64,000 nt of DNA from Scatosoma sp900555925 (GTDB lineage: Bacteria > Bacillota > Clostridia > Christensenellales > Borkfalkiaceae), in assembly GCA_959603585.1 (NCBI GenBank), contig CAUGYD010000004.1:1-64000 (forward strand), given 5' to 3'. The notes under the pieces are model-generated. The model was given only the letters and a program-made list of their open reading frames with translations, was not told the DNA's origin and made no database searches. How positions within the stretch are numbered: position 1 is the first letter of the stretch; the number at the start of each line of letters is the position of its first letter. Below, piece by piece: positions 21,953-30,633 of the stretch. The translations under genes and the position numbers were made by a program.

Positions 21953-24523
21953 TATTTTGATAAGGAGACCGTCTTTCACGTCGATTTGTCGATGAGTACG
22001 GCAATCGGTCCCTTGGGAACTTTATGCGAGCCGGGGACAATTACGTTCCGCACCGACGGAACGGCTACGTTCGATGTGCCCTTTACGGACGCGGCTCTCG
22101 TAATGATGGACAATCTGTTAGGATTCAGGATTCCCACCTTTAAGCATGAGGATACATACGAGCTGAACGAGGATGAAACGGCGATTATTTATCATTCCAC
22201 GAGAAAGGATTTCGAGGAACCTCAAACCTTGGAATTGGAGACTCTTTCGGATGGAAGTTGGAAATTCGTCTACGACATCAGCGTACAGATTCCCGGTACA
22301 CAACTGTATTTTTACAGCAATGAAGCTATGATGCCCGATCAGAATCCGGAGCCTGAACCTGACCCCGAACCTGAGCCCGAACCCGAAACTTATGAAGTTT
22401 CTTTCGATGCGGGCGAAGGAGTCGTCTTTGAGGAGGGGTATACGCTCCCCGAAGATACGAGCTATGACGAGGTGACGGAAATCACTCTTCCCGAAGCGAA
22501 GTTCACCAAGGAAGGAAACGCTTTCCGCGGCTGGGCGGCCAACGGAAAAATTTATGAATACGGGGAAAATTATCTCTATCAGCCGGGCGATAAAGTGACG
22601 ATCGACACGGATATCGATTTTGTGGCGGTTTGGTCCGATTCGTTCCACGTGACGATCACAAAGGGACCTGACGGAAAAGGAAACGTCGGCGACCTGATTA
22701 TGCCCGACACCCTTTACGGAAAATACGTATATCTTCCCGCAAATCCCTACGATTACAAAGATTACAGCAAGGGATTTGCCGGTTGGACGGACGGAAAAGG
22801 GAAAGTAGTACAGCCGGGAGGAATGTATAAAGTTACCGAAGATGTAGTATTTGAACCCGTTTGGGCCGAGTTTGTCGAAGTGACCTTTAAGGCGGACATC
22901 GCCGATGAAGGCGGATTCGTTATCGAAGCTCCCGTAGGTTCTCAGTTCGTTCTGCCCGCCGCTTCTTTTGTCGGGGCGGACGACAAGGGCTTTGCAGGTT
23001 GGCAGCAGGTGAAAGACGACGGAAGTCTGAATACTTCCGTGAAGCGGCCCGGCGATAAGGTTACGGCCGCAGAGGGAATGACATTCGTCGCGAAAACGGA
23101 AAAGACGGTGACTATTACGTTTGATGCGAACGGCGGTACGGGAAAGGCGCCCGAAGCTATCGTTGCGGGGAACAATCTGTATTTCGTCTTCCCCGAATGC
23201 GAGCTGACAAAAGACGGCTACGTCTTTAACGGCTGGGGAACGTCTGCGACCGCGAAGTCGGGAAGCATGCCCGGTGCGAGGGCGTATAAAAAGGCGGATA
23301 CAACCTATTATGCCGTATGGCGGCAGCTTCGCACCATATCTTTTGAAACGGGAATCGAAGGCAAAACCATAGATTCCGTCGAGCAGGGCGAAGGAATGAA
23401 AATCACGCTGCCCGAAATGCCTTACGAAAACGAAAATAAACTGTTCGACGGCTGGTCTGACGGAAGCAAGCTCTATCAACCCGGCGCTTCCTATACCGTC
23501 GCCGAGGGCAAGGATACCGCATTTACGGCGGTATGGCGGGACCTCGTTACCGTCGAATTCAACGGCGGAGAAGGTGTTACCGGTTCGGTTGAGAATATCG
23601 AAGTATATCAGAGCAAATCCTTTACTCTGCCCGAAAATAATTTCGTCAAGCCGGGAAGCATATTCGGCGGCTGGTCGGACGGCGAAAATAACTATATGCC
23701 CGGCGATACCTATACGATAGCGGAAGACTCGGCGGCGAAGGTTACTTTCGATGCAGTATGGAACGAGGGTACTCCCTTTGCGGATTATACCGTAATCTTC
23801 CGTGCGGGACAGACCTCCGAAGTCGTGTATAAGGATGCGGAAGGAAAAGACGTCACACTCAACAATTTCTTCCCTTCCGGTTCCATGACGGAATTGGTTT
23901 TAAGGCCCGACCTCACCGCGGATTTCGTCGTGAAGTCTACTTTGTCCGAAAAGGATTTCAATACGCACAACGAAGCGGGAAAGCTCGGACTGACGCTCGA
24001 AAAATTCCAGGAAAACTTCAAGATTGACAAAAAGAACATTTCTTATGACTATGACGCTGCGACGGGCGTCGTCACGCTCAATCTCGGAGACGGAGAAAAG
24101 CTGGAACTCAAAATCGTCAAGACCGCGAAAAACGATAAGATTGGTTACGATAACGTACAGTTTGAATTTGCACTGAAAAACAAGATCGGACAGGTGGAAA
24201 AGCTCACGTTTGCCGCGATAGACGGACAGCCTAAATATTTTGAGGAAGCAAAGACGTTTACCGGAAAATTGCCCGAGGGCGTTCCTACGGTCGGAGGTAT
24301 GGATGTTACTTTGACCGTAAATACAGACGGGACAGGAAAATTGAAGGTCTTTATCATGAATATGGATTTCACCCACCAACTGACGGCCGATGGAAATACC
24401 ATCATCTGGCTGGGCAGTGAGGGTGACCGTCTGGAAGGTAAAATCGGAAAGACGGAGGACGGAAAAATGACCGTCAGTGTCACGTTGATGGGCGTAACGC
24501 TCACATTGACGGAACAGGCGTAA
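21953..24523 (+). pseudogene. InlB-repeat surface protein lacking its 5' end
   Basis: The frame is open from 21953. The first possible starts (TTG 21986, ATG 21992) fall mid-domain (ETVFHVDLSMSTAIGPLG...) and have no properly spaced ribosome-binding site or signal peptide, so the front is probably missing. An E-P-rich linker (PEPEPDPEPEPEPE) is followed by about six Listeria-Bacteroides-type repeats between residues about 135 and 590 (ITFDANGG..., GYVFNGWG, DGWSDGSKLYQPG, GGWSDGENNYMPGD, each ending in AVW). Three related lipocalin-like C-terminal segments end in LTLTEQA. No GCGS-type anchor. The intact ancestor was probably an exported adhesin; whether this copy is expressed is doubtful. 21771-21952 holds nothing I can support. 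Confidence 0.65.
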
Positions 24524-24551
24524 GCGAGTGAAAAACTTAACAGGAGCTACT

Positions 24552-25430
24552 ATGAAAAAGCGTTTAATCAGTTTATTATCGGTCTGTGTCCTCGGCGCGA
24601 GCTGTTTGCTCGCGACCGCGGCCTGCGGAGAAAAAAGAGATTACGATTTCAGCGTTTGGGTGCCCTTCAAGAGCAACGCGGTCGGGCAGTACGACCAGCA
24701 CATCGTTTTTCAGAGGCTGGAAGAAATCAGCGGACTGAAAGTGAAATATGTCCACGACAGCATGGACAACGTCAATAACGTATTTGCCCGCGGCACCTAT
24801 TGCGACGTCATGATTCTAAACGACTCCATGCCCAACTATACGGGAACGTATCCGGGCGGCGTTGAAAAGGGAATTTCTGACGGAAAAATCATCGATATCA
24901 GCGATAAAATGGAGGAAATGGCTCCTAATTACTATTCCCTCGTAGAAAATGACCCCGACGTAAAACAGGACGTTATCACGGATGACGGAAGGCTCACGCG
25001 CTTCTACGAGATCGCGAACAAGGAATCGGACAGCTGGTATGGCTACATGATGCGCGAGGATTGGCTGAAAAAAATCGGCTATACCGTGGACGGAACCACG
25101 ACGGGGGAAGTAAAAATCCCCAAGACCTATGCGGATTGGGAGACCGTTTTACAGGGGTTTAAGGATAAGGGATTGAGCGACACTCCGTTCTTCCTGTATT
25201 CGGTCGGCGTAGACCCGTTTAACTCTATCAGTGCAGGCTTCGGAGTCACCTTCGATTTCCAGCTCGACGAAACGGGAAAAGTCAATTACGGACCGTACAT
25301 GGACGAATTCGAGGATTATCTCGAAAAAATGCATTCCTGGTATGAAAGGGGATTCATCAGTCCCGAATATGCCGCTTCCAAGGAATATGTGCCCATTACC
25401 GCCTTTCCACCATCGTCGATGCGGATTTGA
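24552..25430 (+). pseudogene. Extracellular solute-binding protein, 3' truncated
   Basis: ATG 24552 with CAGGAGCTAC upstream. Signal peptide and lipobox-like ATAAC (Cys about 25). The body has the large family-1 binding-protein layout (FSVWVPFKSNAVGQYDQ; QRLEEISGLKVKYVHDS; YGYMMREDWLKKIGY; WETVLQGFKDKGL), as in LplA-type proteins, which are about 500 or more residues. The frame departs from the family at about residue 281 (25395), where the sequence becomes the end of an ABC exporter in another frame. It stops 12 codons later. So the protein lacks roughly its last third and is probably non-functional. Confidence 0.75.
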
Positions 25431-25537
25431 TTCTCGTTATGGAAAACGGAAACATTATAGAACAGGGAACGCACCAGAGTCTTTTGGAAACGAATGGAGC
25501 CTATGCCGCTCTCTATAACAGTCAGTTTGCCGTTTGA
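25394..25537 (+). pseudogene. ABC exporter ATPase, last 47 codons only
   Basis: Frame HYRLSTIVDADLILVMENG, then NIIEQGTHQSLLETNGAYAALYNSQFAV, ends at TGA 25535-25537. This is the H-loop (HRLSTI..AD.I.V...G.I.E.G.H..Ll...G.Y..Ly..QF) and C-terminus of an MsbA/LmrA-type ABC exporter. The remaining 500 or more residues are absent and the preceding DNA is the solute-binding protein. Its original terminator follows at 25558. It marks a deletion or mis-join of about one gene at 25394-25402. Confidence 0.85.
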
Positions 25538-25557
25538 CAATCTTTATATAAATGAAC

Positions 25558-25590
25558 AGCGGAGGAGATACTTTTATCTCCTCCGCTGTC
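25558..25590. terminator. Rho-independent hairpin after the exporter remnant
   Basis: AGCGGAGGAGATA pairs perfectly with TATCTCCTCCGCT (25575-25587) around CTTT, followed by GTCTTTC. It lies between the exporter remnant and the converging lacI-type gene. Confidence 0.75.
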
Positions 25591-25633
25591 TTTCAATACG
25601 GAATACCGAATCAAGAAAAGGGACTTCTGTGCG

Positions 25634-26623
25634 TCAGATTTTTATATCTTTGAGGGAATCCGCCAAACAATCGTTTCTAAGGGAAAGCGTTTGAGGGATA
25701 CTCACTTTACGGACTCCGCTTTCCTGCGAGCAGATTACACTTTTAATGGCGTCTGCGAGAAGCGTAGAGTTTTGCCGTATCGCTGAAATAGAGAAAAACT
25801 GCAACCAGCGATTGTCGTCAAAGGTAATGAAACGAACCTTTGAGAGTTTTTTTCGCATGATATGAGATAGCACTTCCAGCCCTGCCACATTTGTGGCCGT
25901 AATGATTCCGTCGGGGGAAAATTCGTCTATGGCTTCGGAAAGCACGGCAGTATCGTAATCTATCAGAGGAAAACGTAGAATTTTATATACGGCGTCGCTG
26001 TCTTTGAACGCCTGTAAAAATCCCGTGCTTCTATCGGGACGAACTTTTCCCGACTCCAAATATCGATATTCTACATCGACGAGCAGCAATCTGCGGCAGC
26101 CGAGCTCCAATAATTTTTCTGCGGCCTGTTTACAGCCCGATTCATCGTCGTTGATGATAGTATCGAGGTCCTCGTAGATATTTCGGAAAAGCTGTACTAC
26201 CTTGATACCGTTTTTCTTGGCTACCCGTATAATTTCCGCGTTCTGTTTGCTTGTAGGCGTAAAAAAAATTGCAGAGACACGGCTGGCAATCAAGGAACGA
26301 AAACAGGTTTCCTCGTCTACGGGATTTTCGGAACTGAACGCAATGACCAGATTCATTCCGTTTTCATTGAGCATTTTCTGTATATCCGAAAGAATACTGA
26401 AATAATATTCATTGTTGCTGTCGGAAATGATAAATCCAACTGTTTTTGTTGTATTTTTCTTTAACTGCTGCGCCGTGGAATTCGCTATATAACCTAATTC
26501 TGCGGCCGCACGAAAGACGCTTTCGTGCGTTTCATTGCTTATATAACCGATTCGCCTAAGCGCACGCGAAGCTGTTGAAGGAGAAACTTTCGCGCGGCTG
26601 GCAACGTCTTTTATGGTAATCAT
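25634..26623 (-). CDS. LacI-family transcriptional regulator of the GH32-like locus
   Basis: 329 residues starting at the minus-strand ATG 26623 (MITIKDVASRAKVSPSTASRALR), with GGGGG just upstream. A longer in-frame start is rejected because it would add 34 residues in front of the canonical LacI N-terminus. The HTH is residues 3-22 with a hinge to about 58 (NSTAQQLKKNTTKTVGFI), then a periplasmic-binding-like sugar sensor (FIISDSNNEYYF; SPDGIITATNVAGLEV). It diverges from the GH32-like gene across a 274-base gap with two 14-18-base palindromes around its promoter, so it most likely represses that locus and itself until a sugar binds. Confidence 0.85.
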   Translation of the reverse strand: MITIKDVASRAKVSPSTASRALRRIGYISNETHESVFRAAAELGYIANSTAQQLKKNTTKTVGFIISDSNNEYYFSILSDIQKMLNENGMNLVIAFSSENPVDEETCFRSLIASRVSAIFFTPTSKQNAEIIRVAKKNGIKVVQLFRNIYEDLDTIINDDESGCKQAAEKLLELGCRRLLLVDVEYRYLESGKVRPDRSTGFLQAFKDSDAVYKILRFPLIDYDTAVLSEAIDEFSPDGIITATNVAGLEVLSHIMRKKLSKVRFITFDDNRWLQFFSISAIRQNSTLLADAIKSVICSQESGVRKVSIPQTLSLRNDCLADSLKDIKI

Positions 26624-26758
26624 TTTCTGTCTACCCCCGCAAAAATGAATTTCTGTATATTTTGAATTATAACAAATCGAATAAACTTTGTAAAGCGAAA
26701 AAAATCCGAATCGCTCTTTTGCCATAAAAAATTCTTAAAAAAATTTTTCAAATCCCTA

Positions 26759-26787
26759 TTGACAAAATAAAAAGTATATGATATACT
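26759..26787 (+). promoter_or_regulatory. Sigma-A promoter of the GH32-like locus
   Basis: TTGACA (26759-26764) and TATACT (26782-26787) with an ideal 17-base spacer, 111 bases before the start codon. Confidence 0.85.
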
Positions 26788-26796
26788 AAAATCAAA

Positions 26797-26814
26797 ATAC
26801 AAACGTTTGCATAT
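26797..26814. promoter_or_regulatory. LacI-type operator 1
   Basis: Near-palindrome ACAAACGTTTGCAT centred on the CG at about 26804-26805, about 10 bases downstream of the -10 box, so it covers the expected transcription start. It is the same core as operator 2. Confidence 0.75.
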
Positions 26815-26852
26815 CGTTTTTTTGTCAAACGATTATTATTTTTTGTAAAATG

Positions 26853-26866
26853 TGCAAACGTTTGCA
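26853..26866. promoter_or_regulatory. LacI-type operator 2
   Basis: Perfect 14-base palindrome TGCAAACGTTTGCA, about 55 bases (five helical turns) downstream of operator 1. Both copies are followed by TATC. The spacing suits cooperative binding by a LacI-family dimer pair. Confidence 0.8.
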
Positions 26867-26897
26867 TATCAAAAAAGAAGATTTAACGGAGGCGACA

Positions 26898-28346
26898 ATG
26901 TTTTATAGGGCACCGGGGAAAGCGGTATGTGCGGACGTAATACCGTTTTTCGAGGACGGGGAGTTTAAGCTGTTTTATCTGAGGGATTACCGCGACATTG
27001 CAGAGCACGGAGAAGGGTGTCCGTGGTGTCTTTTGACCACAAAGAATCTTGTGGATTATACGGAGATGGGACCCGTACTTTTGCGCGGCGGGGAAGACGA
27101 GCAGGATTTATATGTTTTCACGGGCTGTTGCATCAAGGCGGGAGACGAATACGTTATTTTTTATACCGGTCATAATCCTCATTTGCGGGCAAAGGGGCTT
27201 CCCGAGCAAAAAATTCTGCGGGCGACCAGCCGCGACCTCATTCATTGGGAGAAGGACAGAAACTTTGTATTTGAAGCGCCCGATTGGCTGGAAATGCACG
27301 ATTTCCGCGACCCGTTCGTATTTTTCGACGAGGAAAAGAGGAAATATTGCATGCTTATCGCGGGACGACTGAAAAACGGAGACCCCGTATTCAGCAAGGG
27401 CGTGACGCTCATCGCACATTCGGACGACCTTTTGCATTGGGAGGTCGATAAGGAGCCGTTTTTTGCTCCGCATGCCTATTTCACGCACGAATGTCCCGAT
27501 TTGTTCAGGATGGGAGATTGGTGGTATCTCGTGTTCAGTGAATTTACCGATAAAATCGTGACGACCTACCGCATGAGCCGTACTCCTTACGGGCCGTGGA
27601 TTTCTCCGAAGGTGAACAATTTTGACGGCCATGCCTTCTATGCGGCGAAGAGCGTTTCGGACGGCCGTCGGAGAATTCTGTTCGGCTGGAACTGTATCAA
27701 GCTCGGAGAAAAAGACGGGGCGCCCTGGCAGTGGGGCGGGACTATTATCCCTCACGAGATTGTGCAGGAAAAGGACGGTACGCTGAGCGTAAAATGTCCC
27801 GATGAGATAGCGAAGCAATATGGCACGGCGTTGCCGCTCGCGGAAGGAAGGACGCTCGGAAACGTCGAACGGGAGAAGGGAATTACTTCGCTTGCAGAGG
27901 CGGAGAAAGGCGGAGATACATATTCACTCGGGGGAGAGGGAAAGAGCCTTGCCCTCCTCGGAGACCTTCCCGAAAACGGAAGGATAGAAATGGCGTTTAC
28001 CGCCTCGGACGATTGTGGGGATTTCGGAGTATATATGCGGGCAGATGAGGAATTAAATTGCTTCTACGCCGTAAAGTTCGAGCCGCGCTTCAATCGCTTG
28101 GCGTTGGATATTCAGCCGCGCGAGGACAATACGAGACATACCCAGATCGATGTGGAGCGGTATTGTCCGATAAAAGCGGGCGAGAAAAACAAGCTGATGA
28201 TTATATTTGAAGGGAGTGTATTGGAGGTATACGTAAACGACAAAGTCGCTATGAGTGCGCGCATGTTTGACCGGAAAGAAGGAAAATTCGGAATTTTTGC
28301 GCACAATACGAATGTACGTTTCGAAGATATAAAACTTTATCGATAA
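26898..28346 (+). CDS. Cytosolic GH32-like glycosidase
   Basis: 482 residues from ATG 26898 with ACGGAGGCGAC. An upstream GTG lies inside the operator and is rejected. No signal peptide. Clan GH-J propeller: GKAVCADVIPFFEDGEFKLFYLRD at the start (the Asp of ADV is where the nucleophile of NDPNG would lie), HDFRDPFVFFDEE (RDP motif) and FTHECPDLFRMGDWWYLVF (ECP motif with the acid Glu). A C-terminal beta-sandwich follows, typical of GH32 (FGVYMRADEELNCFYAVKF; LEVYVNDKVAMSAR). GH32 enzymes cleave fructosides, but the altered NDPNG motif puts this in a divergent subgroup, so fructan is a guess. Confidence 0.75.
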   Translation: MFYRAPGKAVCADVIPFFEDGEFKLFYLRDYRDIAEHGEGCPWCLLTTKNLVDYTEMGPVLLRGGEDEQDLYVFTGCCIKAGDEYVIFYTGHNPHLRAKGLPEQKILRATSRDLIHWEKDRNFVFEAPDWLEMHDFRDPFVFFDEEKRKYCMLIAGRLKNGDPVFSKGVTLIAHSDDLLHWEVDKEPFFAPHAYFTHECPDLFRMGDWWYLVFSEFTDKIVTTYRMSRTPYGPWISPKVNNFDGHAFYAAKSVSDGRRRILFGWNCIKLGEKDGAPWQWGGTIIPHEIVQEKDGTLSVKCPDEIAKQYGTALPLAEGRTLGNVEREKGITSLAEAEKGGDTYSLGGEGKSLALLGDLPENGRIEMAFTASDDCGDFGVYMRADEELNCFYAVKFEPRFNRLALDIQPREDNTRHTQIDVERYCPIKAGEKNKLMIIFEGSVLEVYVNDKVAMSARMFDRKEGKFGIFAHNTNVRFEDIKLYR

Positions 28347-28357
28347 GGAGGACCGAT

Positions 28358-28552
28358 ATGAGAAGCACATTGATGTCATTTGCGGTAAAGGCGGCGTTAT
28401 TTCTGTTGATTGCTAATATCGTTATGTTGATATTTGTGCCGTTCGGTACGGCGGAATGGTATATTACGGTCATTTCCGCCGGACTGATGACGATATTGAT
28501 TGCCGTCGTCAAAGTAATATCCGTTATACGGGGGAGGAAGAACAGGGAATGA
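28358..28552 (+). CDS. Small two-helix membrane protein, function unknown
   Basis: Sixty-four residues, ATG 28358 with AAGGAGGACC. Two hydrophobic helices, about 6-28 (SFAVKAALFLLIANIVMLIF) and 35-56 (ITVISAGLMTILIAVVKVI), then a basic end (RGRKNRE), which predicts an N- and C-in hairpin. It overlaps the next gene by 4 bases, so it is coupled to the GH32-like lipoprotein. Function not recognised. Confidence 0.6.
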   Translation: MRSTLMSFAVKAALFLLIANIVMLIFVPFGTAEWYITVISAGLMTILIAVVKVISVIRGRKNRE

Positions 28553-30585
28553 AAAAGAGTGTCGCGGCATTTCTTTTGTCGGCGGTATGCCTGTTGAACG
28601 TATTTGCCGTTTCAGCCTGTGGGGAAAAAGAGGAGGATAATCTCGTGGAAGAAAAACTGACCTATGCCGACCTGTATCGGACGGAACAGAAAAAATCGGA
28701 ACCCCTGACGGGAAAGGCGCTGTATAAGGCGTCTTACGGCTATACTCTTTGCGAGGAACAGGGATATAATCATTTCCGCTATCAATATTGTACGGACGGA
28801 ACTTTCTCCGATATGTCTTTCAAGGACGGAAGCTGGACGGGCGGGGGAGCCTCTATGGAGAACGGAACCATGCGCGCCGCGCAGGATACCGACGCCGTGC
28901 GGACGTTTTCCGTACCCGTTTCGGGACAGGCGCACGTTTACGGAAATCCCGAACTTCTTTCGGGCGAAAGAGCGAAGGTGTCGATTGTGCAGGGAGATTC
29001 TCTCGTCGCGGAATATGAAATAACGGATAAAATCGGCGTCTATCATTCGCATACGCTCGAATTGAAGGAAGGGGAAACGCTCCGATTCATCGTATCGGGC
29101 GACGCGGAAGTGTATTGGAATCCGACCGTCGATTATACGCTGGCGGAAGAGGTTTCCCTTCATCATACCGTAGACGGATATTACGGAGACGTTCATCCCT
29201 TTTACGACGAAAAATCGGGAAAATTGTATATGTATTACCTTTCTACCGGTCTTCAAACGCAAGATAAGGTCGAACAATACGCCTCGCTTCTCTCCGTCAG
29301 CGGGAATTTTATACAGTATGATGACGTTCAACTGAAAATGGACGAGACAAACCCGCCCGAACAGGAACTCTATTACGCTTTGGGCGTATATGTGGATAAG
29401 GACGGCCGCTATCGCAGCAGCTACGGCAAAGGAAATTATGCGGGAGGCTCCGTAAGCGACGACTTAATCGTCTGGAAAAACGCTGCCGAGCCGTATGTAG
29501 ACGAAGCGGACGGACTTCTCAAATATACCTGGCGCGCCTATTTCGACGAGGGGGTATATTCCGGCCGCGACCCCGATATTTGTTACGACGCGGATAGCGG
29601 AAAATACTACTGCGTGGTAATGAATTATTATTCCTCTGCGGAGGCGCAAGGAGAAAAGGGGCTCGCCCTCTATACGGCGGGAGAAGACGGCATATTTTCC
29701 ACCCAAGCAGTACGGCTGGTCGATTTGACGGGCAGGGGAGATCCCGAATGTCCTCAACTGAAAAAAATCGGAGATAGGTGGTATCTTTTCTATTCCGTTT
29801 ACGGAACCGGTACGGCGGGAAATGTCGGTTATCTAACCTATCTCGTGGGGGACGTCGGCGTTTCTCCCGATAAAGTGGATTGGAATTCCAAACCCGAGCA
29901 TGCCTTGGAGGGCGGCGACCTCCATGCCGCGCAGCTCTGCAAAGTGGGCGATATGTGGTATATGTACGGCTGGCTCAATTATACGCCGCACGCGAACGTT
30001 TGGGGCGGCTATCTCAACCTCGCGCGAGAAGTCTATCAAAAGCCCGACGGATTGCTCGGCACCCGCTGCGACGAATATCTCTCAGACCTTCTGAATATGG
30101 GGCGCGTCGCTTCTTTCGGAAAAGACAATGCCGAAGTTTCGGGCATGAACGTCTCTGAAAACAGCTTTATCGTTTCGAGCGATACGGGAAAAGCCGCTCT
30201 CGGCGAGACTTACGGCAGAAGCTGGCTCTCGGCGGATATCGAGCTTCCCGCTTCGGCTGATTATGCAGGCTTTACACTCTCCGAAGGCGGTACTACCTAT
30301 TACGTCCGTCTCGAAAGAACGGACGGGGAACTGTATCTCTCCATAGACAGCGGCTCGGTAGGATGCAGTATAAAGCTGGAAGACGCGTCGGAAACCTCCT
30401 TCCGTTTGGAGGTCGTTGCGGACGGTCCGTTCATCGAAGCGTATGTCAATGACGAATATTCTCTTTCGTGCAATACCCGCCTGACGGGGAATTATACGCT
30501 CGGAATTGCGGGCGGCGGCGCGGGCGCGAAAATTTCCGCGGCGGAGGTATGTAAGCTCGCCGATTACAATAACATTTTTGATTAA
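28549..30585 (+). CDS. GH32-like surface lipoprotein
   Basis: 678 residues from ATG 28549 (ATGA overlap with the previous gene). Signal peptide with lipobox VSAC (Cys about 24). An N-terminal accessory beta domain runs from about 40 to 200. The clan GH-J propeller is from about 205: YYGDVHPFYDEKSGKLYMYYL with GDV in place of NDPNG, YSGRDPDICYDADSGKYYCVV (RDP), and GRGDPECPQLKKIGDRWYLFY (ECP). A C-terminal beta-sandwich ends the protein. It would trim glycan at the cell surface before import by the adjacent Opp-type transporter. It is clearly paralogous to the lipoprotein at 39731 (shared YRTE, GYGYT, QGYN, GDVxPxYDE). Confidence 0.8.
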   Translation: MKKSVAAFLLSAVCLLNVFAVSACGEKEEDNLVEEKLTYADLYRTEQKKSEPLTGKALYKASYGYTLCEEQGYNHFRYQYCTDGTFSDMSFKDGSWTGGGASMENGTMRAAQDTDAVRTFSVPVSGQAHVYGNPELLSGERAKVSIVQGDSLVAEYEITDKIGVYHSHTLELKEGETLRFIVSGDAEVYWNPTVDYTLAEEVSLHHTVDGYYGDVHPFYDEKSGKLYMYYLSTGLQTQDKVEQYASLLSVSGNFIQYDDVQLKMDETNPPEQELYYALGVYVDKDGRYRSSYGKGNYAGGSVSDDLIVWKNAAEPYVDEADGLLKYTWRAYFDEGVYSGRDPDICYDADSGKYYCVVMNYYSSAEAQGEKGLALYTAGEDGIFSTQAVRLVDLTGRGDPECPQLKKIGDRWYLFYSVYGTGTAGNVGYLTYLVGDVGVSPDKVDWNSKPEHALEGGDLHAAQLCKVGDMWYMYGWLNYTPHANVWGGYLNLAREVYQKPDGLLGTRCDEYLSDLLNMGRVASFGKDNAEVSGMNVSENSFIVSSDTGKAALGETYGRSWLSADIELPASADYAGFTLSEGGTTYYVRLERTDGELYLSIDSGSVGCSIKLEDASETSFRLEVVADGPFIEAYVNDEYSLSCNTRLTGNYTLGIAGGGAGAKISAAEVCKLADYNNIFD

Positions 30586-30633
30586 TCAATTTGACTGTAT
30601 TTTCAACTCAAATAAATTCAGGGAGGAAAATTT

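Noticed and set aside
22350..22400. Short direct repeat of CCTGAACCCGA-type units, considered as CRISPR or VNTR
   Set aside because: It encodes the Pro-Glu linker of the InlB-repeat protein; unit is 6-12 bases with no spacers, so not CRISPR.
22118..23479. 453-codon minus-strand frame opposite the InlB-repeat gene
   Set aside because: Long antisense frame follows from the biased codons of the repeat gene; product has no features of a real protein.
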